A stretch of 64,000 nt of DNA from Fuerstiella sp. Lineage in GTDB: Bacteria; Planctomycetota; Planctomycetia; Planctomycetales; Planctomycetaceae. Both the position numbers and the translations under genes were made by a program. Of this stretch, positions 1 through 9,219 are shown piece by piece. Position 1 is the stretch's first letter. Each line of letters begins with the position of its first letter. The stretch covers positions 1-64,000 of the forward strand of contig JAQWOH010000074.1 of assembly GCA_029245955.1 (NCBI GenBank). Reading direction: 5' to 3'. Below the pieces are notes generated by a model. That model made no database searches. It saw only the letters and a list, made by a program, of their open reading frames with translations, and was not told where the DNA came from.

Positions 1-281
1 AGGGTACACGAACGGTCTGCAAGACAGTCATGGATCAGGTTGAGCAGACGTACACGGTATGTGTTCCTTACCAGGAACAGGTACAGGGTACACGAACGGT
101 CTGCAAGACAGTCATGGATCAGGTTGAGCAGACGTACACGGTATGTGTTCCTTACCAGGAACAGGTACAGGGTACACGAACGGTCTGCAAGACAGTCATG
201 GACCAGGTCGAGCAGACGTACACGGTATGTGTTCCTTACCAGGAACAGGTTCAGGGTACGCGAACGGTCTGCAAGATGGTT
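1..281 (+). repeat. 84-bp tandem repeat inside the YTV gene
   Basis: Full units start at 30, 114 and 198, and the last 29 bases of another unit lie at 1-29. Units 30-113 and 114-197 are identical in DNA. Unit 198-281 differs at only a few positions. Each unit encodes 28 residues beginning MDQVEQTYTVC, so copy-number change keeps the reading frame. Third-position identity between units indicates recent duplication or gene conversion rather than selection on protein alone. Confidence 0.95.
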
Positions 282-719
282 CCTGTCCAGAAGACTCGAA
301 CGGTCTGTAAGGATCAGGGCCACTGGGAGGAAACGTGCGATCCGTGTACCGGATGCAAGAAGCGATGCTGGGTTGCGAATCCCGTGCAGGTCGAAGTTCC
401 TTACACATGCTGCGAGCGTGTCTCAGAAGAGGTGCCTTACACGTACTGTGTCACAAAGACTCGCCAGGAACAGCGAACTCGAACAGTCTGCTGCCCTCGC
501 GTTGTGCAGGAAGAAGTGCCTTACACGTACTGTGTCTGCAAGACTCGTCAGGAACAGCGAACTCGAACAGTCTGTGTTCCTCGCGTTGTGCAGGAAGAAG
601 TGCCTTACACGTATTGTGTCTGTGTTAACAAACCAGAACAGCGTGAGGTTGAAGTCAGGGTCTGCCGAATGGTCGAAAAGACCGTACAGTGCCGGGTCTG
701 CAAACCAGCATGCGAATAA
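1..719 (+). CDS. YTV-repeat cysteine-rich cell-wall protein, 5' truncated by window edge
   Basis: The frame is open from base 3, so the true start lies upstream and at least 239 residues are present here. The protein is built of repeats carrying YTVCVPYQEQ and TRTVCK motifs, then a Cys-rich linker (CDPCTGCKKRC), then a second repeat type with EEVPYTYCVCKTRQEQ and RTRTVC. Cysteines occur at regular spacing throughout, which suggests extensive disulphide cross-linking. YTV-domain proteins are known from the proteinaceous cell wall of planctomycetes such as Rhodopirellula. Assignment to the wall is by family, since the signal peptide is outside the window. The last part (about residues 225-239) is a Cys-rich tail ending in CKPACE. 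The gene is followed within 80 bases by a strong intrinsic terminator. Confidence 0.85.
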   Translation, partial: GTRTVCKTVMDQVEQTYTVCVPYQEQVQGTRTVCKTVMDQVEQTYTVCVPYQEQVQGTRTVCKTVMDQVEQTYTVCVPYQEQVQGTRTVCKMVPVQKTRTVCKDQGHWEETCDPCTGCKKRCWVANPVQVEVPYTCCERVSEEVPYTYCVTKTRQEQRTRTVCCPRVVQEEVPYTYCVCKTRQEQRTRTVCVPRVVQEEVPYTYCVCVNKPEQREVEVRVCRMVEKTVQCRVCKPACE

Positions 720-787
720 TTTGCTGACTCGACTGCGATTGCGAGTCACGCGGGACTGCAACCAGTCAATGCAGTAAGTTAGACGTG

Positions 788-828
788 AAACGCTCCGAAG
801 GAAATTCTCCTTCGGAGCGTTTTTTTTT
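788..828 (+). terminator. intrinsic terminator of YTV gene
   Basis: A perfect 12-bp stem (CGCTCCGAAGGA at 791-802 with its complement at 808-819) and a 5-base loop are followed directly by a run of nine T. Three A before the stem can pair with the T run. It lies about 70 bases after the YTV stop codon. The remainder of 720-1067 shows no gene. Confidence 0.9.
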
Positions 829-1067
829 GCACCGTGGAGTCTGTTTTCCAAGTATTCAGTGCAACTTACTTCAGGCAGGCCTCACCAGGCACCGAAACGT
901 TTGTGAATCCGCCGCCCGAAGGGTCAAATACACATGTACGTCGATCGCTTGCTTATTACCGAGTCGTAAATGGCGACCGGACCGTTTCGGCGTATACGAG
1001 AAGACGGGACAGTTGTGCTGCTGCGTCGCTCACATCCGGTTGCATCGATCAACCAAAAGGGATAAGC

Positions 1068-1772
1068 ATGAAACAATTCCGAATCGCAGCATCACTGATC
1101 GCTTGTGTTTTGCTGGGCCCCGCCATACCGGTGGGCGAGGCGGGAACCCCTTGCCGACCAGCGAACGACAGTCAGTGGCATAAACTGTTCGACGGACAGT
1201 CACTGGCTGGATGGAGAGGTTATCAGCAGACGGAAGCACCCCGCTCGGGGTGGTCTGTTACGGACGGCACGCTGTTCAGTGACGGTTCTTCAAGAACTGA
1301 TCTGATCACCACTAAGATGTACAGTGACTATGAGCTGGTCGTTGAATGGCGGACAGAGGCAGACGGCAACAGCGGAATTTTGATTCACGCAGATGAATCG
1401 ACAAAGAAGATCGCCTTCAATGCACCGGAAATACAAATCTATGCGACTGGGCAAAGAAACCCGGGCATCGGGCACCAGGCCGGAGCTCTGTACGCCCTGT
1501 ATCCCGCGATTGAAAGTTCAGTCAAACCACCCATGGCATGGAACACAACTCGCGTGCTGTGTGTGGGAAAGCGAATAGCAATCTGGCATAACGATGCTCA
1601 AGTCTGCGATACTGTTGTTGGAAACGAAGAATGGAACCGGAAGATCTCCCACAGCAAATTCAGCGACTCACAGACTTTTGGCAAACGAACAAGCGGATAC
1701 ATTGGCCTGCAGGATCACGGAAAGAAAGTCTGGTTTCGTACAGTGAAGTTGCGTTCCATGGCGAGGAAATGA
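1068..1772 (+). CDS. exported DUF1080 (3-keto-disaccharide hydrolase-like) protein
   Basis: This is a 234-residue protein with a Sec signal peptide (about residues 1-25, MKQFRIAASLIACVLLG onward). One DUF1080 domain (Pfam 3keto-disac_hyd) follows, recognised from the opening LFDGQSLAGWRGY, the YELVVEWRTEADGNSGI core and the closing GYIGLQDHGKKVWFRTVKLR. The fold is a concanavalin-like beta sandwich found in many exported planctomycete carbohydrate-active proteins; the substrate here is unknown. The ATG at 1068 is preferred over the longer open frame upstream because an AAGGG Shine-Dalgarno-like sequence lies just before it and the signal peptide starts there. It is a single gene between the YTV terminator and fxsA. 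Confidence 0.85.
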   Translation: MKQFRIAASLIACVLLGPAIPVGEAGTPCRPANDSQWHKLFDGQSLAGWRGYQQTEAPRSGWSVTDGTLFSDGSSRTDLITTKMYSDYELVVEWRTEADGNSGILIHADESTKKIAFNAPEIQIYATGQRNPGIGHQAGALYALYPAIESSVKPPMAWNTTRVLCVGKRIAIWHNDAQVCDTVVGNEEWNRKISHSKFSDSQTFGKRTSGYIGLQDHGKKVWFRTVKLRSMARK

Positions 1773-1958
1773 GCGGCACACACGAAAACGAAGAATCTTT
1801 ACCGGCGACCGCCGCGTAAAACACACGGCAGCCTGTTCGTATTTTGCCATAGCCGCAGGGCGTTGCATGGGGGACGTGGCTGAACTTTTCGCTCCGGACA
1901 CGAAGCTGCATCTTTACTGGAATTGACTGATCATCACGATTGGAAGTGAGTTAGAACG

Positions 1959-2459
1959 GTGCTTGGACGAATTCTGCTGTGTGTGATATTGGTTCCACTG
2001 GTGGAACTGGTTCTTCTGACACAGCTACACCAGCGAACCAGCCTGTTGACGACCGTAGTCGTGGTGCTGATTACGGGGATTGTCGGTGCGAATCTGGCGC
2101 GACGGCAGGGACTGCACGTTTGGCGCAAGATCCACGAACAAACCGCTGCCGGAAAGGTGCCGTCACAGGAGATCCTGGATGCAGTCATGATTCTGCTGGC
2201 CGGTGCATTTCTGATCACGCCGGGACTGCTGACTGACTGTGTCGGCTTTTCGCTGCTGGTCCCGGGCGTCCGCCGTCGGCTGGGCTATTATCTGGCCGAT
2301 TGGTTTCGCCAGAAGACTGTGACCACCTTCAAGGCGAGCACATTCAGCAGCAACACATATCCCACAGACGAGGCCAGCGTCGAAGAAGCTCCGTCCGTTC
2401 GTGTCGTGGTGCCCCCCGACCACGCAGATGAATCGGGTGCACCGCCGAATCTAAGCTGA
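1959..2459 (+). CDS. fxsA: FxsA family membrane protein
   Basis: A 166-residue protein starting with GTG, preceded by a GGAAGTGAG purine-rich stretch. It has several hydrophobic helices in the first 110 residues (ILLCVILVPLVELVLLTQL; TTVVVVLITGIVGANLARRQG; ILDAVMILLAGAFLITPGLLTD) and the family hallmark GxFLITPGLLTDxxGFxLLxP. The C-terminal 50 residues are polar and acidic and probably cytoplasmic. FxsA was named in E. coli because overexpression suppresses F-exclusion of phage T7; its normal role is unclear. It is an inner-membrane protein with no obvious operon partner. Confidence 0.88.
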   Translation: MLGRILLCVILVPLVELVLLTQLHQRTSLLTTVVVVLITGIVGANLARRQGLHVWRKIHEQTAAGKVPSQEILDAVMILLAGAFLITPGLLTDCVGFSLLVPGVRRRLGYYLADWFRQKTVTTFKASTFSSNTYPTDEASVEEAPSVRVVVPPDHADESGAPPNLS

Positions 2460-2460
2460 T

Positions 2461-2483
2461 CGGCGTGTTATCGGTACACGCCG
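2461..2483 (+). terminator. possible terminator hairpin after fxsA
   Basis: A perfect 8-bp inverted repeat (CGGCGTGT at 2461-2468, ACACGCCG at 2476-2483, 7-base loop) begins one base after the fxsA stop, between convergent genes. No T run follows, so the role is tentative. Confidence 0.35.
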
Positions 2484-2576
2484 TGCGCGTCCGGAGCAGA
2501 AGTCTGCTTAATCGCCGGAGGTTGGTGACGTCCCACAGAGCAGGCAATGTTTTCCGGTCACGGCCAGTCGTAAACT

Positions 2577-4052
2577 TCAGCTCAGAATCGGTTTGATGAC
2601 ATGTGATTCTTCTTCCACGCCGGTCAGTTTCTGGTCCAGTCCCTGAAAGCGGAACGTCAGGCGACGGTGATCGATGCCCAGCTGATGCAGGATGGTGGCA
2701 TTCAGGTCCCGAATGTGCACGGCACCATCTTCAAAGCGTGTCGTTTTCTGCCCGTCCTTGTCGACAATATTATAGCTGTACTCATCGGTCCGCCCGTGTT
2801 CGATGCCACCTTTAATGCCTCCACCAGCCATCCATGCGGTGAAGCACCGTGAGTGATGATCCCGGCCATAATCGGTGGCTGACTGACTTCCCTGACAATA
2901 AACGGTCCGCCCGAACTCACCGCTGAATACAATCAGCGTGTCGTCCAGCAACCCGCGACTCTTCAGATCCGTAATTAGTGCTGCACACGGCTGATCGATG
3001 TCAAAACACTGACCTTTCATCTTGCCGGGTAGCGCCGCATGGTGATCCCAGCCACGGTGATAAACCTGGACAAACCGTACACCACGTTCCACCATCCGTC
3101 TGGCCAGCAGACAGTTACGGGCGAAAGATCCGGTCTTGTGAACTTCAGGTCCGTACAGACCAAGCGTCGGTGCAGACTCACCACCGATATCCGTGAGATC
3201 CGGGACGGAGGCCTGCATCCGGAAAGCCATCTCCTGCTGAGCGATCGTGGTGTAAATTTCCGGGTCGCCGATCTCAGCAGCGTGTTTTTGATTCAGTTTG
3301 GTGACCAGGTCCAGCATTTTGTGGCGACTGGCGCGGCTGACTCCGGCGGGATTGGAAAGAAACAGAACCGGATCTCCGGACGACTGAAACGCCACGCCCT
3401 GGTGTTTCGAAGGCAAAAAGCCCGTACCCCACAGCCGACTGTACAACGCCTGAACGTTGCGCTGATCGCCCGACCAGAATGCAGAATTCAATACGATAAA
3501 ATCCGGCAGATCTTTGTTCAGCGTGCCTAAACCATAGCTCAACCACGCTCCTAGACTCGGTTTTCCCGGAATTTGCGAACCCGTGCAAATCAGCGTCTTG
3601 CCGGGATCGTGGTTAATGGCATCTGTGTACATCGACTTGATCAGACACAAATCATCTGCCACCGTCGAAAGGTGGGGCAGTAATTCTGACATGAACAGGC
3701 CGCTTTGCCCCTGCGGGGCAAAGTTGAACATCGAAGGCTGAATCAGATGATCCCGGCCTTTTGTCATTGCGGTCACGCGTTGCCCGTCTCTGACGTGATC
3801 GGGCAACGGCTGCCGGAACTTTTCGACCAGCTGCGGTTTGTGATCAAACAGATCCAGTTGGCTTGGAGCCCCCGCCATAAACAGAAAGATGACGCGTTTT
3901 GCCTTTGGCAGGGCATCTGCAGCGTAGCTGCCGTCCGCCATACAAGGATTCGACGCCAGCGAAGCGAGGGCAGCGGCCCCCAGTCCCACCTTCGAATGAT
4001 CCAGAAACTGGCGGCGGGACTGGAGAATTCGGTGTTTTTCGAATGGCTTCAC
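2577..4052 (-). CDS. Tat-exported DUF1501 protein
   Basis: A 491-residue protein with a twin-arginine-type N terminus (SRRQFL at residues 12-17, then an alanine-rich hydrophobic stretch). The DUF1501 body starts at about residue 52 (AKRVIFLFMAGAPSQLDLFDHKP). DUF1501 belongs to the alkaline-phosphatase/sulfatase-like fold, seen here in GWDHH, IVFSGEFGRT and GRDHH segments that would hold metal ligands. In planctomycetes these proteins are almost always encoded beside PSCyt1/DUF1549/DUF1553 cytochrome-like proteins, as here. The upstream gene stops 3 bases before this start, so the two are co-transcribed. The biochemical reaction of the pair is unknown; a role in extracytoplasmic polysaccharide or sulfated-glycan use is often proposed. 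Confidence 0.9.
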   Translation of the reverse strand: MKPFEKHRILQSRRQFLDHSKVGLGAAALASLASNPCMADGSYAADALPKAKRVIFLFMAGAPSQLDLFDHKPQLVEKFRQPLPDHVRDGQRVTAMTKGRDHLIQPSMFNFAPQGQSGLFMSELLPHLSTVADDLCLIKSMYTDAINHDPGKTLICTGSQIPGKPSLGAWLSYGLGTLNKDLPDFIVLNSAFWSGDQRNVQALYSRLWGTGFLPSKHQGVAFQSSGDPVLFLSNPAGVSRASRHKMLDLVTKLNQKHAAEIGDPEIYTTIAQQEMAFRMQASVPDLTDIGGESAPTLGLYGPEVHKTGSFARNCLLARRMVERGVRFVQVYHRGWDHHAALPGKMKGQCFDIDQPCAALITDLKSRGLLDDTLIVFSGEFGRTVYCQGSQSATDYGRDHHSRCFTAWMAGGGIKGGIEHGRTDEYSYNIVDKDGQKTTRFEDGAVHIRDLNATILHQLGIDHRRLTFRFQGLDQKLTGVEEESHVIKPILS

Positions 4053-4055
4053 GTG

Positions 4056-6473
4056 TTACTCCCGTGTCTTCGTCGCATCAAGATTGAACAATGAATTCAC
4101 CAGCATTGTCCAGACTGCAATCTCGACGCGTTCCTGATCACTGGCCTCTGAAATGTCCGCAGTCAGCGTCCTGGCTGATTCGACATCCTGCTGATAAGTC
4201 GTCCGTAAACCGTTCAGGCCATCCTGCAGACTCGCCATTTCCCGCGTGTCCGGCAGATTTGACGTCACCGACTCGTACGCACGACTCACGCGTGCCACGT
4301 CACTTAGCCTCTCAGCGGCTAACAGATTCCTGGCTGTCTTCTTTGCGGCATGGAAATACTGGCCTTCATTCATCAGGACCAGTGCCTGCAACGGCGTATT
4401 CGTTCGCTCGCGCCGGGCAATACAACTTTCCCGAGTGGGAGCGTCAAAGATTGTCATCTGAGGCGGGGGCATGGCTCGCTTCCAGAATGAATAAATACTC
4501 CGCCGATAAATGCTGTCCCCCGTATCCGCTTTGAATGAATAAGTACTGGACGACTTCATCGAAACGCTTTTCCACAGGTTTGGCGGCTGGGGTGGTTTGA
4601 CACTCCTGCCATACATCGTTTCATTCAGCAAACCGCTCACGGACAGCATCTGGTCACGGATCATTTCCGAATCAAGTCGGAAGCGGGAACCACGTCCCAG
4701 CAGCCGGTTTTCCGGATCCTGTCGGTAGGCTTCAGCAGACGCTGAGGAAGACTGTTGATACGTTGCCGATAACACAATCGACCGGATCAGCGATTTTACA
4801 TTCCAGTGCGAGTGTATAAAGCTGTTGGCCAGATCATCCAGCAACTCCGGATGGCTGGGATACTCGCCCTGTGCTCCGAAATCTTCGGACGTCTTCACAA
4901 GTCCCACACCAAAAAACTGCTGCCAGAACCGATTCACAGCAACTCGCGCTGTCAGCGGATGCTGTCCATTCGTCACCCAGCGTGCCAGGTCCATTCGAGT
5001 TTTCAGCGCAGCCTTACTGTCCAGCGCAGGAAGAAAGTCGGGCGTGTTGCGTCCCACCTGTTCGCCTGGCTGGTCGTAGGCGCCTCGAGTCAGAATATAG
5101 GCTGGTCGGACGTCCGTTCGTTCTTTCGAGACCAGACTGACCTGTATTGATGCATTCAGGTCTGCGTTCTGCTGAGTCAGCGTCTTGAGTTCTTCTTCTT
5201 TCTGCTTCAATGTCGCAGCAACAGCTTCTTTCTCGCCCGGCGTATCACCAGCCTTCAGTACTTTGATCTCCGCAGTAATCGACGTAATCCGCGCCGCCAT
5301 CTGCTTCAACTGGTCAGCTTGTGCGGCGGTTGGCAACTGGATGAATGGAGGATGAGTGCTTCTGCCCGGGGTTTCCGGAGTTGTATCCAGGTTATTGAAG
5401 AACGCGGACAGCTGATAGAAGTCTTTCTGCGTAACGGGATCATACTTGTGGTCATGACAAACGGCACACCCCAGTGTCAGTCCAAGGAACGCCGTACCGA
5501 AAGCATTAACTCGATCGACCACATTTCGATTAAAACTTTCCTCAGGGATAGCAGTACCTCGATCGATGACCAGGTGCAGACGATTGAATCCCGATGCAAT
5601 TTGCTGATCAATCGTCGGCTGCTCGTAAAGGTCTCCGGCGATCTGAAACGTCACAAAGTCATCGAACCGCAGGTTCTCATTGAATGCTCGAATGACCCAG
5701 TCGCGATAGGGTGTCATTTCGCGATAATGATCGTGATGGATACCATTGGTGTCCGCAAAACGCACCAGATCCAGCCAGTACTTCGCCATATGCTCGCCAT
5801 ACCGTGCAGTCTCAAGCAGACGATCGACAAGATTCTTGTAGGCCTCAGGTGACTGGTCATTCAGAAACTCCTGAATCTCGGCGGGCGTCGGAGGTAATCC
5901 GGTTAAATCAAACGTCACTCTTCTGAGCAGAGTTCGTCTGTCTGCAGCTGGTTGGGGGGGCATCCCTTCCTGCGTCAGTCGAGCCAGCACAAACCGGTCA
6001 ATCCGGGAATTCCATCGGGCATCAGCGACGACTGGCGTTGTTGGTCGCTGAGGCGGCACAAAGGCCCAAAAATCCTCATACAGCGCCCCACCCAGGATCC
6101 ACTGTTCGATAACCTCTTTTTCACCGGCCGAGAGTGGTTTCACGCTGGACTCTGCCGGCGGCATGCGTTCGGCATCGTCGTCAGTGATCAGCCGCTGCCA
6201 GATTGCGCTGGCCTGCGGATCCCGGGGCTCAATGACCCGGTATCCGTCACGATCCTGGAAGGGACCATCCTTTACGCTGGCGACGTCAAGTCGCAATTCG
6301 GCCCGTCGAGCGTCTTCGTTGGGACCGTGACACTGAAAGCAGCGGTCCGACAGAATCGCTCGAACGTCCCGGTTAAAGGAGACCGTGTCGCCGGCCGTAG
6401 CTGCCACGCTGAACAAACCCCAGACACACAGCGTCAACATCGGTCGACTGAATGCCCCGCGACGTGCCTGCAC
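4056..6473 (-). CDS. PSCyt1/DUF1549/DUF1553 cytochrome-like exported protein
   Basis: A protein of about 800 residues with the standard planctomycete order: a signal peptide; a PSCyt1 haem-binding domain with one CxxCH (CFQCHGPNEDARRAELRLD); DUF1549 (RIDRFVLARL, RRVTFDLTGLPPTPAE, GLTLGCAVCHDHKYDPVTQ); a coiled linker rich in Lys and Glu; and DUF1553 (RVAVNRFWQQFFGVGLVKT, LVMNEGQYFHAAK). The frame is open to an ATG at 6587, but the first 38 codons look non-coding. The GTG at 6473 gives an Arg-rich n-region followed by a hydrophobic core and is preferred; an ATG at 6440 is also possible. The two CxxCH sites imply c-type haem attachment in the periplasm. It is the first gene of an operon with the DUF1501 gene. 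Confidence 0.85.
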   Translation of the reverse strand: MQARRGAFSRPMLTLCVWGLFSVAATAGDTVSFNRDVRAILSDRCFQCHGPNEDARRAELRLDVASVKDGPFQDRDGYRVIEPRDPQASAIWQRLITDDDAERMPPAESSVKPLSAGEKEVIEQWILGGALYEDFWAFVPPQRPTTPVVADARWNSRIDRFVLARLTQEGMPPQPAADRRTLLRRVTFDLTGLPPTPAEIQEFLNDQSPEAYKNLVDRLLETARYGEHMAKYWLDLVRFADTNGIHHDHYREMTPYRDWVIRAFNENLRFDDFVTFQIAGDLYEQPTIDQQIASGFNRLHLVIDRGTAIPEESFNRNVVDRVNAFGTAFLGLTLGCAVCHDHKYDPVTQKDFYQLSAFFNNLDTTPETPGRSTHPPFIQLPTAAQADQLKQMAARITSITAEIKVLKAGDTPGEKEAVAATLKQKEEELKTLTQQNADLNASIQVSLVSKERTDVRPAYILTRGAYDQPGEQVGRNTPDFLPALDSKAALKTRMDLARWVTNGQHPLTARVAVNRFWQQFFGVGLVKTSEDFGAQGEYPSHPELLDDLANSFIHSHWNVKSLIRSIVLSATYQQSSSASAEAYRQDPENRLLGRGSRFRLDSEMIRDQMLSVSGLLNETMYGRSVKPPQPPNLWKSVSMKSSSTYSFKADTGDSIYRRSIYSFWKRAMPPPQMTIFDAPTRESCIARRERTNTPLQALVLMNEGQYFHAAKKTARNLLAAERLSDVARVSRAYESVTSNLPDTREMASLQDGLNGLRTTYQQDVESARTLTADISEASDQERVEIAVWTMLVNSLFNLDATKTRE

Positions 6474-6771
6474 CCGGCAGCCATCAGCAATCCGCCCGTT
6501 CACTTCAAGGATGGTCCGCGGATTCTGTAAGTTCGGAGAAAGTGGGTCGTATAAAGAACTGTGTCTCTGGATTGTAGCTGGTCTCATGATCTGATCTCAG
6601 TGGTACAGCAGCGCTTCACTCGCGATGGTGAACAGTCAAAAGTACATAACATTCAGACACTGTTCGGTTATAGGCGATCAGTGTCCCCACAAAACAATCG
6701 GGGATTGATGCGGCTTAAACTTGTTGTGTGCATTACACCCACATAGTCTCAACAGGCGGCCGGCTCTGTGA

Positions 6772-7053
6772 TCAAAGCAGCATCACCATGCCGTCCAGTC
6801 CCGTCAGCCGATTGTAAATCGTCAGTACCTGCTGAGGCGATTCGCATTCAGGCTCCAGCGTTATCGCCACGTGGTTTCCCTTGGCCGTGTTCCGCAGTGT
6901 GTACGGCGGATCCTGATCAAGTCCGAGCTCATCGCGCACCTGTTCAACGACACGTCCGGTAAATCTGTCGTCAGCGACTCCTATCACCTTAAACATGTAT
7001 GGTCCCGGAAACGAATGGTGTGCTTCCAGCACTTCAATGGAAGGCAGCGACAT
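6772..7053 (-). CDS. DUF493 (YbeD/LipB-region) family protein
   Basis: A 93-residue protein matching the small DUF493/YbeD ferredoxin-like fold: PYMFKVIGVADDRFTGRVVEQV near the start and an IYNRLTGLDGMVMLL C terminus. The ATG at 7053 is chosen over one 20 codons upstream because AAAGGAG sits 5 bases before it; the longer form would also overlap the upstream gene. Function is unknown; in E. coli the homologue lies next to lipB, but no lipoate genes are adjacent here. It is the last gene of a minus-strand run starting at 10524. Confidence 0.8.
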   Translation of the reverse strand: MSLPSIEVLEAHHSFPGPYMFKVIGVADDRFTGRVVEQVRDELGLDQDPPYTLRNTAKGNHVAITLEPECESPQQVLTIYNRLTGLDGMVMLL

Positions 7054-7099
7054 CGGATCTCCTTTCTTCATACTGAAACAGTTTCCCGGATGCATTGGG

Positions 7100-8263
7100 C
7101 TATTTATCAACATCCAGTGACCGAGCGTAAATATTGCAGAAGTCCACCGGCCCGGTCGGTATCAGAGTGAGCGCCGCAGGCACGTCACGGGGGACAGATT
7201 CCGGAGATACAACATGAACACCGTTGACAGTCAACCAATGCTTCCCATCGCTGATTCCACTTTCAAATCGATTCCAGCGGCCCACCGGCTCAAGATGTTC
7301 TGCAATTTTCGGGGTACTCAGATCGATCGTCATCGCAGGACCGGTGTTGATTAAAGTTCTGCTGGATTTGTCTTTCAGACGAACGTCGACAACAAAGCCG
7401 ATATTTTTGAATGCCTCCGTCGACATCAACGTGCCGGTCATCTGTTCAGCCCCCCTGAAAGCCAGAACCCAGTCTTTTGACTCCCAATGCGTATCGGCTC
7501 CCGTGGCCTTCCAGCCGTTGAGATTTAACCCGGTATATAGTGACCGATACCCACGATTCGCAATCGCGACGTGTGTTGCAGGCAGCACGGTTAACGGCAA
7601 CTCTTTGATGCGTACATTTCGATAGTGCACAACTCCACCCTCGGACTCCAGGCAGATATAGCCTTTACGCGGGATACAGTTTTGTCCGCGGGTGACAACT
7701 TTGCCATTAACGGCCAGTGAGATCTCGCCGTCATGACATTCGATCCGGTAATGATTCCACTCGGGGCTTGGATTCGAACGGTTCTCTGTGGGGAATGCAC
7801 GACTGCCCCCACGTCCGTTGATGGGTGTCATGGTCGCTCCGTGTATCGGAAAGATGTCGCCGTGAGTCGTGTGCCCCTTTGAGTTGCCGTATGCGTTCTC
7901 CAGAACCTGAACTTCAACACCGCGATGAAAGGGTACTCCACGTGAGGTAATGTCATCCGCCCAGACGAAGATGCCTGCGTTACCGCGAGGAACCAAATGC
8001 CGCCATTCCAGTTCCATCACGAAGTTCTGATACATCTTTTCCGTGCGCAGTTCTCCGATGGGTGCTCCGGTGCATACCAGCATGCCGTCCTGAAAACTCC
8101 ATGTTTCAGCAGGAGTGTTGGTAAGTACCCAGCCGGACAGGTCTTCACCGTTGAACATTGGCCGAAAGGCGTCGTCAGCCGACAGCCGACAGGGTTGTAT
8201 GTACAGCAGGGCAAGGCTTGTGCAGACGGTCAGGCGGTGAAAAGGTCGAAGATGGCTGAGCAT
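7100..8263 (-). CDS. two-domain DUF1080 (3-keto-disaccharide hydrolase-like) exported protein
   Basis: A 387-residue protein with an N-terminal signal peptide (HRLTVCTSLALLYIQPC) and two DUF1080 domains. The first, at about residues 33-225, has MFNGEDLSGW, MELEWRHLVPRGNAGIFVW and a closing GYICLESEGGVVHYRNVRIKEL. The second, about 240-385, is shorter and more diverged (LYTGLNLNGWKA). The duplicated domain is probably carbohydrate-binding or partly degenerate. The ATG at 8263 is preferred over an in-frame TTG 15 bases upstream. It lies 120 bases downstream of an LmbE-type gene and may be co-transcribed with it. Confidence 0.85.
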   Translation of the reverse strand: MLSHLRPFHRLTVCTSLALLYIQPCRLSADDAFRPMFNGEDLSGWVLTNTPAETWSFQDGMLVCTGAPIGELRTEKMYQNFVMELEWRHLVPRGNAGIFVWADDITSRGVPFHRGVEVQVLENAYGNSKGHTTHGDIFPIHGATMTPINGRGGSRAFPTENRSNPSPEWNHYRIECHDGEISLAVNGKVVTRGQNCIPRKGYICLESEGGVVHYRNVRIKELPLTVLPATHVAIANRGYRSLYTGLNLNGWKATGADTHWESKDWVLAFRGAEQMTGTLMSTEAFKNIGFVVDVRLKDKSSRTLINTGPAMTIDLSTPKIAEHLEPVGRWNRFESGISDGKHWLTVNGVHVVSPESVPRDVPAALTLIPTGPVDFCNIYARSLDVDK

Positions 8264-8383
8264 GGTAAATCTCGTCAAAAAAAGTTCAGAAGCAGCAACA
8301 TATTAGACCCCGCTCGGGACCATTATCGAAGCGAAGGCAAGAATTTTCCACCGCTGCAACCAACACAGTCTTTTGCCGGTTGA

Positions 8384-9217
8384 TCACGCGTTTGAATTCA
8401 TCGCATTCGGAAACAGCAGCCGAACGGATGCCTCGTCCGGCTGCCGAGCATATTCGCTGATCTCGAATGCCTCGATGAATTCGATTTCGCGACCATTCAC
8501 ATCGCCACAGCGTGCAACAAGTTCCCGGCGATACCGATCAGCACGCTGGCGAACGTATCCCCCTACCCACGATTGCACCCATTTCAGCTTTTCCTGTTCA
8601 CCGTCGGGAATAGTTTGCAGAATGTCCGCTTCGTACGCGAGCCATTCGAACACCTGCGAACGGTGACACGCCAGCATTTTCGCGATAGTCCGCATCTGTT
8701 TGGCAATGTCAATAATAACATCGGTTCGCAATGGGGCTGGCCTGGTAAACAGGTCTGGCAGATACGCGACGACAGGGTCCTTCCGCAGTGCCGGAACGTC
8801 AGGAACAACGTGAGGAACGGTGACCATATAGGAAGCGTCCTGGACGCACTGCCCAACGGATCGATGATCAGGATGATAATCACAGGTCCGATGAGTGAGT
8901 ACCAGGTCCGGCTGAAACTCGCGAATCTCGCGAATGATTCGGTGCCGGACATCCAGCGACGGTTCAAGGCTGCCGTCCGGAAAATCCCAGGTTTCGTATG
9001 TGGCCCCAATGACGGCGCCAGCAGCCGCAGCCTCTTTGCGCCGCAGTGAAATCAGTTCGGCGGGCGAACGCTCATGATGACCCGCAGCCCCGTCAGTTAC
9101 GGAGACGAGCTTAACGGGGCGGTCAAGATGCCGATAAATCGCAGCCAGACCGCCGGCATGGAATTCGGCATCGTCGGGATGCGCCCCCAGAATCAACAGA
9201 CGCGGGTTGTCGTTCAT
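8384..9217 (-). CDS. PIG-L/LmbE family deacetylase
   Basis: A 277-residue protein with the PIG-L motifs AHPDDAE (residues 12-18) and HPDH (115-118), which carry the zinc ligands and catalytic Asp of GlcNAc-type deacetylases (MshB, BshB, GlcNAc-PI de-N-acetylase). The protein has no signal peptide and is probably cytoplasmic. Its start lies 2 bases after the stop of the upstream Gfo/Idh/MocA gene, a tight operon. Planctomycetes encode many PIG-L paralogues next to oxidoreductases and DUF1080 proteins, which suggests catabolism of N-acetylated or otherwise acylated sugars. The specific substrate cannot be read from sequence. Confidence 0.9.
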   Translation of the reverse strand: MNDNPRLLILGAHPDDAEFHAGGLAAIYRHLDRPVKLVSVTDGAAGHHERSPAELISLRRKEAAAAGAVIGATYETWDFPDGSLEPSLDVRHRIIREIREFQPDLVLTHRTCDYHPDHRSVGQCVQDASYMVTVPHVVPDVPALRKDPVVAYLPDLFTRPAPLRTDVIIDIAKQMRTIAKMLACHRSQVFEWLAYEADILQTIPDGEQEKLKWVQSWVGGYVRQRADRYRRELVARCGDVNGREIEFIEAFEISEYARQPDEASVRLLFPNAMNSNA

Positions 9218-9219
9218 GA

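Noticed and set aside
40..777. Long alternative-frame open reading frames on both strands over the YTV gene
   Set aside because: They arise from the repeat structure and codon bias of the real gene; they have no start signal or family resemblance.
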